Positions 1 through 12,943 are shown, counted from the stretch's first letter. The stretch: DNA of 64,000 bases from Tricholoma matsutake (GCA_026075535.2 AP026540.1:3410001-3474000), one strand, 5' to 3'. Notes: a model not told the origin generated them from the letters alone. Translations and numbers: made by a program.

Positions 1-2445
1 TGGTGAAAGGAAGCTTGAGGTCCGTAGTAATCGGTGCCCCAAACAACGGCATGCCACTAAACATTATCTGGTCCTAATACACACGAACCCTTACCCGCTT
101 CTTCGGTTTGATCTTACTTATAATGAGGTATATTCATTTACCTCTCCTTCTCCAACCCTCACCACCTACCTAGCTCATTACGCCGCTTCTAAGTACGAAT
201 GCCAGCTTTAAGAGCACCTGTTAATCGCCAACGAAAGGTGAGCATCCTCCACCGTTCATTCGTCTGCACCACAACCATCCACCGACCTCCTTTCCAACCA
301 GGCGCGGCGAATGAGGTGTCATCCCTACTTAGTGCCGCGACTGGAGCTCGCGGAAGAGATTGTTCGTCGTTCTCTCATTCCAATATCACTGCTATCTTAT
401 TGTTACAATAATTTTTTGTGACTAGCGCAAGATGGAAGAGGATTTTCATCTTGCTAACCAACTTTCCGTGAGGATCTCCAATCTTCAACAAGTATTATTC
501 TCATCTGCTCATTATGTCTTCCTAGCCACTCGCTCTCGCAGTCCCCGTGCCTTTTCAGGAACCTTTTGAACCCTGGTTGTTGATGTGCCCATGGACAGCA
601 AACACCCTAGGGTTATTGCTCTAGGTCCGGTGGCGGTCAGGGTACGTCAGTTCCGCAGTCATACATGATTGATGGTGTTCTGTTCGAAAATTAATCGAGA
701 GAGTTGCGTTAATCTTGTTTATATATACACCAGGACCACACGCCATCAGCGAGGCACAGCTAGGATCCATCTAGATGAGCATCTCGCTGTCCCTTCGGGT
801 CAACGAAGCTCCGTGCCATGCTGATGTATGCAGCGATCCCGACTATCCCTTGACATGCCATCTTCACGAAAACGAAATACAACTTTTGGAGTCGAGTTCC
901 TGGTCGTACTCACGGACATGCAATAACTCTCACAAACAACATAGCATTCTTCCCGCAGGGCGGCCAACTATCAACCTTGTAACATAATTCCGAGATGTTA
1001 TCCGTATATTTTCTTACTTACAGGGCTACCTAGTATTCATTTATTTTATAATAAGTACCGTTCTGATATGCATACTACCGTTTTGAATACTGGCTTACAG
1101 TTTTGAAATTTGAATACTTATCCTACTTGCATGGTCCTATTTTTGACAAGACGCCGCTTGATGCCACGCCATAACTGCACGATCGAGGACGCTCGCTACG
1201 CCTTGTCGATCACAATATGTAAAACTGCCGGGTTCAGGGGATGAAACAGGGATAATTGGTTGACCCTGACCACGTTCCTATACATCCTCGTGGTCGAATG
1301 CGGACAACACTTTGTATTCATACAGTCCTGACAAACGCTGACATAGAATTCACCCACGTACTCGGGGTACCCACAAACTGTCAGCGACCTCAGGCTCTGG
1401 GATAATCGATGAAAACAACACATGATAGAAAAAAAGAAGAATCGAAAATAATCTACCACTTTCACCTTCACGCAATATTATCTCCGTTGAATGCTGTAAG
1501 ACAGGGTTCGTTCACTCTCAACCACATCACATGGCTAAGGAGTAACAAACCGTAACGCATTAGGATTTCTCTATTTACTGTTTCCCTCAAATGTTTCTCT
1601 CAAAAGTAAAGCCTAAGACCTCTGTAAAATATCCTTCAGAAGAAGGTCTAGGTGCTTGATTGCTTGATTTTGAGGATAGAGGAAAGTTATTAGAGCTAGG
1701 TTGAGCATTCACGGACATTGCCGGACATTGGTGTAGTTGATCGAACCCTAATAACTTTACTCCTTCTTCACAATCGATGGATCGGTAACCTAGACTCTCT
1801 TGAAAATGTTATTTTCCGTGGATTTTAGGTTTTACATTTGAGAAAAACACTTGTTTGAAGCAGTAATTAGACGGATGGTTGTTGGTCACGATCTGTCACT
1901 CTTTTGCCACGTGATGTGGTTCCTATCTTATGTAATATCATGTTATAATTATCATCATGTCGATGGCTGCCCAGAGAAGCAAACTGCGCAGCTCAGGAAT
2001 CGTACTTATCCAGGCGGCATGCAGAACGAAACTTACGTGGTTCAAAGGAGTGTTAAAATGAGTATGTTGGCAGCTGCCCTTCTAAGTTCTAAGTATAAGT
2101 AAGCGCCATCGGCGCCATTTGCGCTTGTCAAGTGTGTCAATCTTGTCCTAGCACCCGCGTGGTAACGGATCGTTCCCACAGCATAAAAGCGTGGCATGAC
2201 GGAGATAAGGCGAAACATACTTTGCGGAGTCTTTTCGGCTGCATGAAAGGTTACCGAAAGGTTCACTAAGGTTCAGCGCTCAGCGCTCAGGCCTAATAGC
2301 AGAGCCCGGTAGACTCAGGTACCGAATTTTAGAATGTACATAAGAACATGAGTTCGACGCGTCCACAACACCAAACAAATGATGTCAGCTTCTTGGATTG
2401 ATCGCAAAAACGTCAAACCAACCTTTGCTCTATACTGCCACCGCC
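1..2445. other. Upstream region without a recognisable gene
   Basis: Both strands were read here. Only short ORFs (under 95 codons) without recognisable domains occur, for example at 1196-1471 (-) and 1851-2102 (+). No transposon ends, tRNA or tandem array were seen. The last part (about 2300-2445) presumably holds the APC11 promoter and 5' UTR, but no clear TATA motif stands out. Confidence 0.4.
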
Positions 2446-2879
2446 ATGAAGGTCAACGTGAAATACTGGCATGCTGTAGCACACTGGCGCTGGGATACTG
2501 GCTCAACGGAGCAGGACGACACAGATAACGAGGGCGATGTCTGTGGAATCTGTCGGGTACCGTACGAGGGCTGCTGTCCGTCGTGCAAAATGCCTGGGGA
2601 CGACTGTCCACTTAGTTGCGTGTTTTTACATTTGTTTTCTGGTTGAGATGTTGAGGAAGGTGGAATGTTTTTAGTCTGGGGCGAATGCACACATGTATTC
2701 CACATGCACTGCCTACTCAAATGGATTGGGACTGCTGCATCGAAGCAGCAATGTCCGATGGACCGCAGAACATGGGGTATGTCGTCTATACTCTCTCAGT
2801 GGAATCAATTGATTATGTCCTTGAAGTCACCGCAGAGAGAAAAGTTGGAAGTGCCCCTGCACCGCCTGTGGCCTCATAG
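2446..2879 (+). CDS. APC11: Anaphase-promoting complex subunit 11 (RING-H2 E3 subunit), three exons
   Basis: This is the catalytic RING-H2 subunit of the APC/C, the nuclear ubiquitin ligase that drives metaphase-anaphase transition and mitotic exit. My splicing uses exons 2446-2614, 2675-2776 and 2827-2879, with introns of 60 nt (GT..TTTTAG) and 50 nt (GTATGT..GAAG). This gives 107 residues in frame, close to the family's usual size. The N-terminus MKVNVKYWHAVAHW, the CGICR and GCCPSCK zinc-binding stretches, PGDDCPL, then WGECTHVFHMHCLLKW and QQCPMDRRTW follow the family order. ATG 2446 lies in a good context (ccgccATG). The last zinc ligand is Asp (CPMD) instead of the Cys found in animals; from memory fungal APC11 proteins often have this. 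The second intron's acceptor is inferred: GAAG at 2826 gives the family-like TWVTAERK, whereas CAG at 2799 would make the intron only 23 nt. The stop is TAG. Confidence 0.9.
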
Positions 2880-3581
2880 TACGCTGGCAGGTTTTTATCC
2901 ACTATTGAAGTTCGACTGTATCGTTAGGAATGTGATCCATAGGTTCGTATGCTCTCCCTGTTCTTTTTTACTTCTTCCTCACACTGTTTGTCTTTGCACT
3001 TCCGTTTCGTTGTGGCCACTGTAGAGTGTAGGCTGATATACAGTAATGTACGATGTAGTTTACTCTCCACATAGAGGCCGGATAATCATGATCAGGATGT
3101 CATAGTCCCTCCACGGACCATTGCAGTAGCAACAGAAAAACAGGCGGCATGAGGCAAACAACCAGAAATTGAAGAATACCGACTAAGTAGTAGTAATCGT
3201 AACTGTTGTACAAGTGAGTAGATAATGAACAGTGAGAACATGCGAAAATTGAAAGCACGATATAAAACAGTGGGTGGTATGTCCGGAATGTTTTCTTCTG
3301 GATACAACCCATCCAAAATACAACGTGTACAAGCACAGTAGCGATTCTGTCACGACAGCGCGGCCGGCCGAAATACGAATAGACGAGAAATCAGTGAGAA
3401 ACAGACGATTTAGATCGTGGAGATATATGGTGAGGATTGATCTAGCCAAATGATATGGGAGGAGAATGTTCTTCAGCGAGTAAATCAGTACAAGTTCGTT
3501 TGTCATTTTGGTCATTTTGTTTCGGGGGGTCTCGCACCCCGGTGGGTTTTCGATGGATGTGTGATTCGGTATGATCTGGTC
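2880..3581. other. Intergenic region between convergent genes
   Basis: This is the 3' space shared by APC11 (+) and the PSP1-domain gene (-). The ORFs here are short and overlap on opposite strands; none matches a family I know. It probably holds both 3' UTRs. There are short GC-rich palindromic bits such as gcggccggccg near 3360. Confidence 0.4.
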
Positions 3582-5931
3582 TTACTGTTCGAATCCACCC
3601 CCGCCTTGGAGGGAGGCCATCCAGATTCTGGTTTTGTACAGGCTGCATCGGATAACATCAGCCTGCGCACTCACAACCCATATGCAGCGGACGTACCGGA
3701 ATAGTTCTCTCACAAGCTCCCTAAAATCTATCCTCTTCTCAGCGACGAAATAGAACGTCAACTTGCGCCGATCCCTGATGCCATGCGCCGTTAACATCCT
3801 CAAGAACGACAAAATGAAAGGACAAGAAACCGTACCACTGATACTCGGCATCAACCACCTCCATCGGTAACTTCTTCGCGCGAACCTTGCTCTGGCATAA
3901 CTGCAACGCCTTGAGCTCGTCTTGCATTTTCGTAACCAACAGGCTAACACAAAACTCAGCAGCAACAAAAGACTGGTCTGACGGAACATACTTGGCATCT
4001 TGGGGCTGCGCCTTGCCATAAATCATCTTCGGATTAATCTCCTTCTTCCCTGTTGCACCCGTCCCAGCCCCAGCAGGGCCAGCTCCTCCAGGACTGGCTG
4101 CCTGCGTATCTCCAGCCCTCTCCGTCTGCTGCTTCTGGAACGCATCCACCTCCGCCAGCGTAATGCTATCATTCACCACTTTCCCTAGATCCTTACCTCT
4201 GTCTGCCTCCACGATCACCAAGTCGCCCACCCGGATGTCCTGCGACAAGTCCGTCAAGTAAAACAGGTCTGTGCGCCCCGCTTTGAACTCGACGATAAAC
4301 AGTGGCCATGACGCCGGCACAGCATGCAGAGGAACACCTTTCCCTAACTCGGCAAGGGAGCCTTGCCCAGTCCCATCGGAGGGCCGCCGCTGCACTTGAC
4401 CTGGGTAGAAAGGCGGTTGTTGGGGATTGACGACACGGCTACTGGATGTGGGCGAGATGGGGGAGGAAAGCGAGTTGGAGTATGCGCGGGCACGGGTGTA
4501 TGCCGTGCTAGCACTCGAATGGTTCGACGTGCCTTGCTGTTGCTGCGGGAGGTACTGGATGCCTTGTCCGGGAATGAACCGAGCCATCAGCTCGGATTGC
4601 TGGTTCTGCCCCTGCCCAGAGGAAGAACCATGTCTCCCATTGCTATACTGCGGATCTCCAAAGTGCTGGTCGAACGTGTTGCGTGACGGGCTATTCCCGC
4701 TCCCACCGTCGCTCGGGGTACCAAGCTGGCGAGAGTTGCCGCCAGGGATACTCAAGTTGATGGATTGATATTGGGAGAGGATGTCCTGCGACGCTGGGCT
4801 CCGTGAGAGAGGCGCGTAGATCGGGAGGGAGGAAGGCTGACTGGTGGGGTGGGATGAGGTTGAGGTCTTTGGTGGCTCGTTTTGGTTGATGTTGAGCAGG
4901 CCAAGGTCACTCGCCAGGTCGTCATCAGATAGCATGAGACCTCCACGTCCGCCGGCGGAGGATTGAAATAGGGATGGCCGGCTGGACTCTTCAGACCCTT
5001 CGCCGCCAGGGACGTTGAACCCGACGATGTTGCCCCTCCGTGGTTGCACGACGCTGACGCTGTGGCGTCTGCTGGTCGTCCCGCTGCCCCCGCCGCCATT
5101 CTCGTCACGAGGAGGGTTCATCCCCGCCCATAGCTCGCGGAACGCAGAGCCGTCATCGAGCAGGATCTGGCCTACGTCTCTTACGAATGGACTCATGTTC
5201 GAGATGTCCGTGTTCTGTTGCTGAGTGCTAGAATAGCCATTACCGACGACGGAGCCGCCGGATGGCGAAGAAGAGTGAATATTGGGAGATCTACCCAATG
5301 TTCTAAGGGAACCATACCGGCTGGTGGGGCCTGGTGGTTTGATATCCCCGTAGCGCCCAGGAATGTTCAAAGGATTTGAGAGGAAGGATTCGTTCCAGCT
5401 TTGCATTGCCGAGGGACCGCCACCGAGATACGGGCTGGTTGCGATGCTGGAGCGTGTGGTGGTGGTGGCAAGGGACTGAGAGCGGCTCCGGCTATAGTCA
5501 TGGCCATACGGACGACCTCGGGAAAGGGATGGTGGCACATAACGCTCGTCATATGTATCGGGAAAACCCTCTGATTCGTCATCTTCGAAAGTTGAAGGGA
5601 AGGCGCGTTCACGCATGGTGGATGAGAACTGGGCTTGTGGGTTGGAGGAAAACGACGAGCTCCGGATGGGAACCGGCTGGGGCAGCCCTGAACGATTTGG
5701 AGTCAATATGCGTTGGGTCGTCCACGGACTTCTGTTGCCACCAAGACTGGATGGAACGAAGGATTGAGTAGATGGAGAAGACAGAAAACCTTGTTCAGAG
5801 GAGCGCGGTGGTTGGCTGGCAGCTCTTTCCCGCAGTGATCCAGAGCCATTCTCGGTTCCCGTGTGATTCTGGAACCTGTTCTGGCGGCCATCATCATCCG
5901 ACGGATGCCCGGAATGCTGGATAGATGGCAT
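3582..5931 (-). CDS. PSP1 C-terminal domain protein, three exons
   Basis: This is a fungal protein of about 744 residues. The first ~530 residues are low-complexity and rich in Ser, Gly, Asn, Gln and Pro, as in intrinsically disordered RNA-granule proteins. Residues ~530-744 are a PSP1 C-terminal domain: LPLHAVPASWPLFIVEFKAG, then RVGDLVIVEADRGKDLGKV, a Gly/Ala linker, and KLPMEVVDAEYQW. I place introns at 3775-3835 (61 nt) and 3643-3696 (54 nt). Splicing joins YQW to DRRKLTFYFVAEKRIDFRELV, then FR to LYKTRIWM, restoring the conserved domain end and keeping frame (2235 nt). Yeast PSP1 is a high-copy suppressor of DNA polymerase alpha mutants; the molecular role is uncertain. Start: ATG 5931 is the first in-frame ATG after a stop about 60 nt upstream. 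The frame stays open back to 5987 behind a possible acceptor (cttcag), so a short upstream exon is possible. The stop is TAA. Confidence 0.85.
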
Positions 5932-5946
5932 GCCAAGGTTACGCAA

Positions 5947-7257
5947 TTGCTCGTAGTGCTGTACGGTCGCCAGGATTGCTGAAGTTTCAATGCGTAATTA
6001 CGATATAAGAGAGAGAAAATACGTCGTTCGCGAAGAGAATCGGTCTATCTTGGTTTAGAGAACTGTAGAAACTGAACTGCATCGATGATTGAGAAGACTT
6101 GTAGGGTCACACGCACCAGAAATTCTCTCGCCCTTAGCTGTCGTTAAAAAGTCTGACTATAGTTTGCAACGCACTCGGATCTAACTTGGCTCCAATTCCA
6201 ATCTTAAGTCTTGATAAAACTCGTCTAGGATGAAAGAATGACGGGACACAGAGAGTCTATGGGAGGTAATGGCGGTAATAATGAGACGTTTGGCACGAAC
6301 CGAAGTGCAGTGGGAGCGGATTTTATGCCAGCTGACCCAGTGTAGTTCATTTACCCCTTTTTCAGTCACATGTCCACTCAAACTTAAACAATTGAATTGC
6401 GTCTTCTGCATGCCCTCAATCCTACATTCCTATAATACGGTCCTTACCCGATAACCAGTTGCATCGTCGTTGTTGAGTCCGCTTCAAGCAATTGAGGATG
6501 ATCAGGTGGACCGTGTACGACCTACGGCGTTACCTGTGTCTTGGTCATTTGATTCACTCGATCATTCGGCCTTTAAATGTGTTAGCGTGTCGATCGCGCC
6601 TTAGTACAGCTATGCCTACTTTGTCAACGTGTGGGTGCTGTGAGTCACCTCCTCCGGGTCAGGTCTGTTCTCTAGCATGTTTTTTTTTGGTGCTGCCAGT
6701 TGAGGTCGCCCGTCACCCAGGCACACGGTAATTATTGAATATATTTTCTCCTGTAACTCTAGATGATGAGTTATTCATGATTTTGATCTGCTTTCTATAA
6801 CATAATCATTGTTCTGTTAGGTGACAAGTGAGACTTCAGCTATTGAGATTTTGCCACCACTTGAGTGGGTCTTCATTTGAGATTGGTCATGAAATGTAAA
6901 TAAAATTACTAAAATTACTAACATGTGGATTTTGAAGATAGGAGCAGGGCAGCTATTTGAGTCTAGAGGAATTGGATCAATGGTCCCTATGTCATTTGAT
7001 CAGCTTAAAAGAAGCTGAGCAGGTATGTTAGCCTATGCCTCCAACAACTGATATATAGGCCAGAGCTTCATATCATCACAGAAATGGAACAGAACAGAGG
7101 CAATCGGTGGCTAAATATCAGAGATGCTCCAGTCAATGTGATTGGAATATGTATGGCATAGTTATGTGGAAAGATATTGCTTGTAGAGGAATGTGAAGAT
7201 CTACTCCATGTAAATTCACCTCAGTGTCAATTTCCAGATATTGCTTGAATTATACAG
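5947..7257. other. Intergenic region, increasingly AT-rich
   Basis: This holds the presumed promoter and 5' UTR of the PSP1-domain gene next to 5950-6180. Short ORFs at 6181-6731 match nothing I recognise. From about 6740 the sequence becomes AT-rich and ORF-poor, like decayed repeat DNA. No terminal repeats or tRNAs were seen. Confidence 0.4.
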
Positions 7258-7412
7258 CATGAAACCAACATGAAACACATCAACATCTGCCCCCTTCTCC
7301 ATCAGCAGCTTGACAATCCCCAGATGATGCAGCTTGGAGTGCATTGCCATAGAACCCTCCTTGTGCATTGACATCTTCTCCCTTCTGTATCAGTCTTTGA
7401 ACTTCACCTGTG
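7258..7412 (-). pseudogene. Ankyrin-repeat fragment, frameshifted
   Basis: On the minus strand one frame reads VQRLIQKGEDVNAQG then FYGNALQAASSG. After a one-base slip near 7318-7322 another frame continues IVKLLMEKGADVDVF. Together these match one and a half ankyrin repeats of the fungal NACHT/ankyrin type (consensus ...KGADVNAQGG.YGNALQAAS...). There is no start codon and no flanking domain, and the reading frame is broken, so this is a scrap of a larger gene. A sequence resembling a splice acceptor (ttcacag) precedes it. The family call rests on the repeat motif alone. Confidence 0.65.
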
Positions 7413-7431
7413 AACACCAGGGAAAACCCTG

Positions 7432-7453
7432 AAACTAAAATGTCATCTTCCTG
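7432..7453 (+). repeat. 22-bp exact direct repeat, left copy
   Basis: An identical 22-base word occurs at 17676-17697 in the same orientation. The pair brackets the nested hAT/Gypsy island at distances of about 190 and 400 bp from its ends. It begins aaactaaaatg and ends cttcctg. Confidence 0.8.
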
Positions 7454-7845
7454 ATGTTGCTGAATCCTGCCTTGGATACCTGCTGCAATTCTCTACACTT
7501 GAAAGGTTGAACAAAGAAAACATCAATAACTTCCATCTTGCTTACTATGCTAAATATTGGATTGCTCATGTCAAAACATAGCAGAAGGTCAAAAATATTG
7601 GAGAAGTTAATGGATAATCTCTTGCAGCCCAATGGTGCATAGTGAATGGCACGGGTTTCGATACCCACGCAGGTTTGGCCAAGGGTATGCGAAGGGTAGG
7701 GGTAAGGGTACAACCTCTTGGACCCTCACCAAACCCATACCCATAAGGCAGGTTGATGGGTGTAGTTACTATTTTTGGGCACTGAGCAACCTGATGTAGA
7801 TCGTGAGCTGTACAGTACCATTTTGTAATCAATGGAAGGCAATAT

Positions 7846-8742
7846 ATGTATACAGAAAAAAAAGTGGGTCAGTCCTGCAAAAAAGCGAAGGTGTCAACTG
7901 CTACTGGGAAGAAAAAGCCAGTAGTGAAGAAGGCTGCCGCTATTGTAGCAAAAGTCTGCCCAATTCTTGAAGCAAGCATTTATGAAGCCAAAGAAAAAGA
8001 AGTTTTTGTTGAGAATCCAAGAATTTTTAACATACCCATCTTCTCTAGTTACTTTCCAGCCAGCTGATGCACAAGGTTCAGCCTCCATGGCCACCGCATC
8101 CAGATCATCTGCTGCCAGCTCACCAAGGTTCTCTGTTGCATCATCTCTAGCTACTTCCCAGCCAGCCAACACACAAGGCTCAGTGGCCAACATATCCAGG
8201 GCCAGCTCATTGAGGCACACTGTCGAGATTGAGGAAGTCAAAGATGAAGATTACCACTCCTGAAATGATAGTCCCTTCAATGCATCTTGACTTATTGAGT
8301 CTTCGGATGGAAGCAATGATGACAATGTAGAGGTCATCAGTGGGAAGAGGGTGAGGTCATTGTCTGCAACTAACATTGATGATGACTCGTTGACATACAA
8401 GTTGAGGAGAGTGATGAGGCCAAACACAGTATGACTCATCAATCTTTTAGTAAATCATATGTTAATGCCAATGCAGTGCACCTCTCAAAAGACTGGAATG
8501 CACCAATCTATGCATTCTTCCACCCTGTCCCATCCATCGACTATGTTGGCAACCCAGCTCAATGTGTTCATGTCTTCAAGTGCAATGCAAAGTTTTGTAA
8601 AGGGAAAGGCTTGAATTGATGACACATTTGGAGATACCTTGACATGGCTGATGGTAAGTTGACCAGTAACCTTCATCACCATGCAAAGATATGTTGGGGT
8701 GGGGAGGCTGTTGCAGGGGCAGATACTGTAAAATCACATGAT
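7846..8742 (+). pseudogene. hAT transposase, 5' part (broken)
   Basis: The start region encodes a Lys-rich segment (from ATG 7846) and Ser/Ala-rich sequence, shifting between frames near 8000, 8265 and 8420. From 8431 a frame reads KSYVNANAVHLSKDWNAPIY and FKCNAKFCKGKG. Then, after a stop, comes a stretch resembling STSNL-H-HAKICWGGEA, the Cys/His end of the BED-like zinc finger seen at the N-terminus of basidiomycete hAT transposases. The sequence runs into the Gypsy-1 insertion at 8743 and resumes at 14645. Several frameshifts and stops make it non-functional. Exon limits in this half were not resolved. Confidence 0.6.
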
Positions 8743-9166
8743 TATAAGGGCAACCTCAGCCTCTAGCAAAGGGAAATCCGAAGTTAAAATTATACTACAT
8801 ATTACAGGGATTGGGGATGCACCTAGCAAAGGGAAATCTGAAGAGAAACTCTAAGGATCCCTTTGCCGATGCCCAGTATATGTGAAGACAACAAAAATCA
8901 AATAATAACCTAAAAATAGAAAAGGCAGAGATAGGCAGATCAAGGCTGCCGAATGACATCATACCAAGGGGTAGATGTTGGAAGGGGTACTCCGCCTCTA
9001 AATATAAAACTGTCAACATGCACAAACATGATAGAAAGGGAAATTAGTAATAAAATCTGGAAAAATCATAGAAAATGAAGAATAGAAGGAAATGAAGTGA
9101 GGAAAAATATAGAATGAACATAAAAAATAGGAGAAACACACAGGGCACCCCCCTAGTCCCCTTACA
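8743..9166 (-). repeat. Gypsy-1 3' LTR
   Basis: 424 bp. It matches the 5' LTR at 14222-14644 nearly base for base, with scattered substitutions (many C/T or G/A) and one 2-bp length difference in the CA run near 9140. The similar solo LTR at 35232 shares the same ends. Confidence 0.95.
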
Positions 9167-9207
9167 TCACCCCCTCTCTAAGATGCATCACCCCGATGCA
9201 TTCAAAA

Positions 9208-12200
9208 TCACATACAACCAAAGTCCATGACTTGAATGCAACACGGTGCAGCAGTGTGCTGTCGGTGGAATTCCTTGACTAACCGAGGGGCATTCACATC
9301 AGACTCTTTGACCCATGAGTTCTCCTCATATCCATAACCCTTCCAATGCACCAAATACTGGAGTTTTCCTCGACGCAACTGGCTGTCCAAGATTGACTCG
9401 ACTTCGTATTGGGGTTCTCCCTCGATCACTGTAGGTGGTGGTGGTAGGTGTGAATGGCGTCCCGGGAATGGATCTGGGGGAGCTGGAAGCAGTTTGACAA
9501 CATGGAAGACTGGGTGGAGTCTGGACATGGAGGCTGGGAGGTGTAGACGATAGGCGTGCATTCCAACACACTTGACGATGGGGAAAGGTCCCAGGAAGCG
9601 ATGAGCAAGTTTCTTGGATGGACGTGTAGTGGAGATGTCACTGGAGTCAAGATAAACTCGATCACCAACCTTGTACTGAGGGGTCGGAGAATGGCGTTGG
9701 TTGTAAAAGCATGCCATGTCGTCCTTTGCCTTCGCTAAGGCTGCCTTTGCCTCCTCCAAGCTATCCTGCATGCATTCTGTGAACTCATTCACCGTCTTGA
9801 TGTGTGAGGGAGTTTGGCGAGGTTCAAATCCCATGTGTGGATGTCGTCCGGTGTCTAAGAGGAAAGGGGTCTGTTGAGTGGAAGCATGGACATGGTTGTT
9901 GTATCTGAACTCAGCCAAGGGGAGAAGATCATCCCAATTGTCCTGGCATTCATTGACAAAGATGCAGATGTACTGCTCCAGTTCCTGGTTGACTCGCTCA
10001 GTCTGGCCATCAGTTTGTGGGTGATAAGTGGTTGAAGCAAGGAGTTTGATTCCCAGGAGTCAGTACAGCTCGTGAGTGAACTCTGCCATGAACTGAGGGC
10101 CATGATCAGAGAGGAAAGCACCAGGGAGTCCATGTAATTTCCACACATGGTGGAGGTAGAGTCGGGCGGCACCCAGGGCACTGACAGTGGTGTGAGTGGG
10201 AATGAAGTGAGCACGTTTTCCCACTGAATCAACTGTGCACATCACCACATCAAACCCATTCAACTCTGGCAACTCCACCACAAAGTTGATGCTGACAACA
10301 TCCCAATGACTCTCTGGAACAGGAAGAGGGTGTAGCTTGCCAATGGGTTTGCAACGAGGAATCTTGGTGCATAAGCAAAGGTCACAAGTGCGACAATACT
10401 GACCAATGAGCTGTGACATTTGTGGCCACCAATAATTCTGTGAGGTGAGCTCCAAGGTCTTCCAGCATCCAGGATGACCAGCAGTCTGTGAGTCATGGTG
10501 TTGGGATATGATGCACCGGCAAAGGTCTGGGTCATTGGGGATGTAGATGTGATCCCTGAAATACAACAAGTCCTCTTTTTCAGCCCACTCTGTCGCACGC
10601 AAGGAAAGGGTGGATCCCTTCCTCAGTTCTTTAACAGCTCGGGCAACAACATCCTCATGTAAACCACTATGGTTTGCATGACAAATGTCACGTAGGATGT
10701 CCTGCTCCTCGCCCTGGGGTGCGATGCCTTCCAGTGCCTGAATGGTGAACAGGTCTGGCTGCAACAACACAATGTTTTGGTTGTCATCGCTGCCATCCCC
10801 ATGGTCTGCACATTGGAAGAGGGCATCGGTCTTCCCCATGCTGCGACCCGGACAGTGGTGCAAGGAGAAGTCGAATCTGGATAGATACAGGGACCAACAA
10901 GCTTGACGATGGTTCAATTTCTTGGCTGTCATAAAGTACTCGAGATTCTTGTGATCCGTCCAAATTTCCACCTTGTGTTGGGCACCCTCAAGGAAGTGTC
11001 GCCACTCCTCAAGCACACACATTATCGCCAACATCTCCTTGTCATGCATCTTGTAATTTCACTCTACAGCACTAAGGCTTTTGGAGTAGAACACAACAGG
11101 ATGCCACTTCTGGTCCTCCGGAGACTGCTGAGACAACACAGTGCCCATTGCAAAGTCAGAACTGTTGGCTTCTACATGAAAAGGACGCGAATCGTCAGCA
11201 AAGGTAAGAATGGGAGCAGAAGTGACCATCTCCTTAAGCTTTTTGAACACCTCCTGTTGTGCATTATCCCACCTCCATGCCTCCTTTCCTGTCAAGTCAA
11301 ACAGTGGTCATGCATGATGTGAGAAATCCTTGATAAAACGCCAATAGAAATTGATGAAGCCCAGGAAAGACTGCACCTCTTTCTTGTTTGTGGGCGTCGG
11401 CCAAGCTGTGACCCCATTCACCTTGATAGGATCCATCTCCACCTGACCCTCCGAGATAATTAGGCCAAGGTACTTGATCTTGGTCTTCTCAAACTCGCAC
11501 TTGTCCTGAAGAAGGTAGAGTTTGTACCGTCGAAGCCATTCTAGGACGAGGCGTGTGATGCAACAGTGCTCTTCAACTGTGCAAGTGAAGATGAGGATGT
11601 CATCGAGATAGATACAGACAACACCTTCGAGGATGAGGTCATGGAAAATGTCGTTCATCATGGTCTGAAAGGTGGCAGGACTATTAGTAAGGCCAAGGAA
11701 CATGACAAGCGGTTCGAAAAGACCATGGTTGGTACGAAAGGCTGCCTTCCACTCATCTCCCTCCTTTATCCTCACATTATTGTAGCCCCAATGGACATCG
11801 AGCTTGGTGAAGTATTGGGCTCCACAGAGCTGGTTCACGAGTTCAGAGATGAGAGGTAATGGGTAGCAATTTTTGACCATGATGTTGTTGAGCCTTCTGT
11901 AGTCTTGAACTGGTCGAAGTGAGCCATCCTTCTTCTTGACAAAGAAAAAGGGAGAGGCCATGGGTGACTTCAATGGTCAAATACGTCCAGAGGCCAGGTG
12001 CTCATTGATGAACTGGTCAAGCTGTCATTGTTCTTCAGGGCAGAGAGGATAGACCTTGCAGGATGAAGGGGTTGCACCAGAGGTGAGCTCGATCATGTGA
12101 TCCCATGGCTTGCACACAGGGAGAAAGTTGAACGATTCCTTGGAGAACACATCTCCAAACTCATGGAGATGAGGGAGCAAGGAATTAGTAGAGGATTTAG

Positions 12201-12943
12201 CAGCATTTTTTTTGTGGAAGGCCTCGGCGAGGCGTTGGGATATGTTCGATGTAGCACACACCTCATGTGATGGACAAATCACAGTATAGAAGATCCGATC
12301 ACCTTCCTCTACTTCCTCTGGCTTCTGTGAAACAAGTACGACAACAGGATGGACATCGGCTCATGGTAACCTCCCCAGTATGCCAGTCGACCTCTGGGTT
12401 ATGGTCTCGAAGCCACGGATAGCCCAAAATCACCTTTTGCTTTCCTAATTTAGTGACAGCAAAAAGGACATGCTCACTATGATCTTTGTAACGGAGGACC
12501 AGGTCTACAACCTCTCGGATGGCACCAGCTTCGTTTGGGGACCCATCCACATTATACACAGGTATCGGATGCAAAAGTGAGCGAGTATTTAGGTGATGTT
12601 GTTGTGCGAGATGGGTATCGATGAAGAGACCGGTCGCACCAGAGTCCAGGAGCGCAGAGACACCGAGTATCTGTCCAGTGTCGGTCATCTGCAGTTTGAT
12701 TGCTAGGTTCAAGGAATGTGTAGAGGGAGTGGATGCAACAATATATTTGCGTGGTAGTTTATGCTCCCATGATTTAATTTTGGGGTGTGGAGCAGAGGGA
12801 GAGATGGGAAGAGCAGGTACGTCTTCAGCCAACTTCGAAGGGTCAGAGAGGGGAACAGTCACAGAAATGGATTCATTCTCTGGGGATTCAACTGACAAGA
12901 CTTCAAAGTGGTTATGGACAGGCAGTGAGGGCGTACGATTCAC
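9208..12943 (-). pseudogene. Gypsy-1 pol (PR-RT-RH-IN-chromodomain), disabled
   Basis: Reading from 12943 downward, the protease active site LLDSGATG is followed by RT motifs (FFFVKKKDGSLRPVQDYR, catalytic YLDD at about 11610). RNase H follows (WTDHKNLEYF), then the integrase zinc finger (H..H..C..C ending CRTCDLCLC), the core with SDHGPQF, and a C-terminal chromodomain (YEVESILDS, LVHWKGYGYEENSWVKESDV). Pol overlaps the gag end in another frame, so translation would need frameshifting. After one frameshift near 12300-12340 everything down to 9208 is in one frame, interrupted by TGA at 12027, 11979, 11310, 11061 and 10062. Most of these sit where related elements have Arg. Confidence 0.95.

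Noticed and set aside
3582..4019. Separate 145-codon minus ORF at the end of the PSP1-domain gene
   Set aside because: It is the shadow frame containing exons 2 and 3 of that gene; splicing at 3775-3835 and 3643-3696 joins them to the main ORF.
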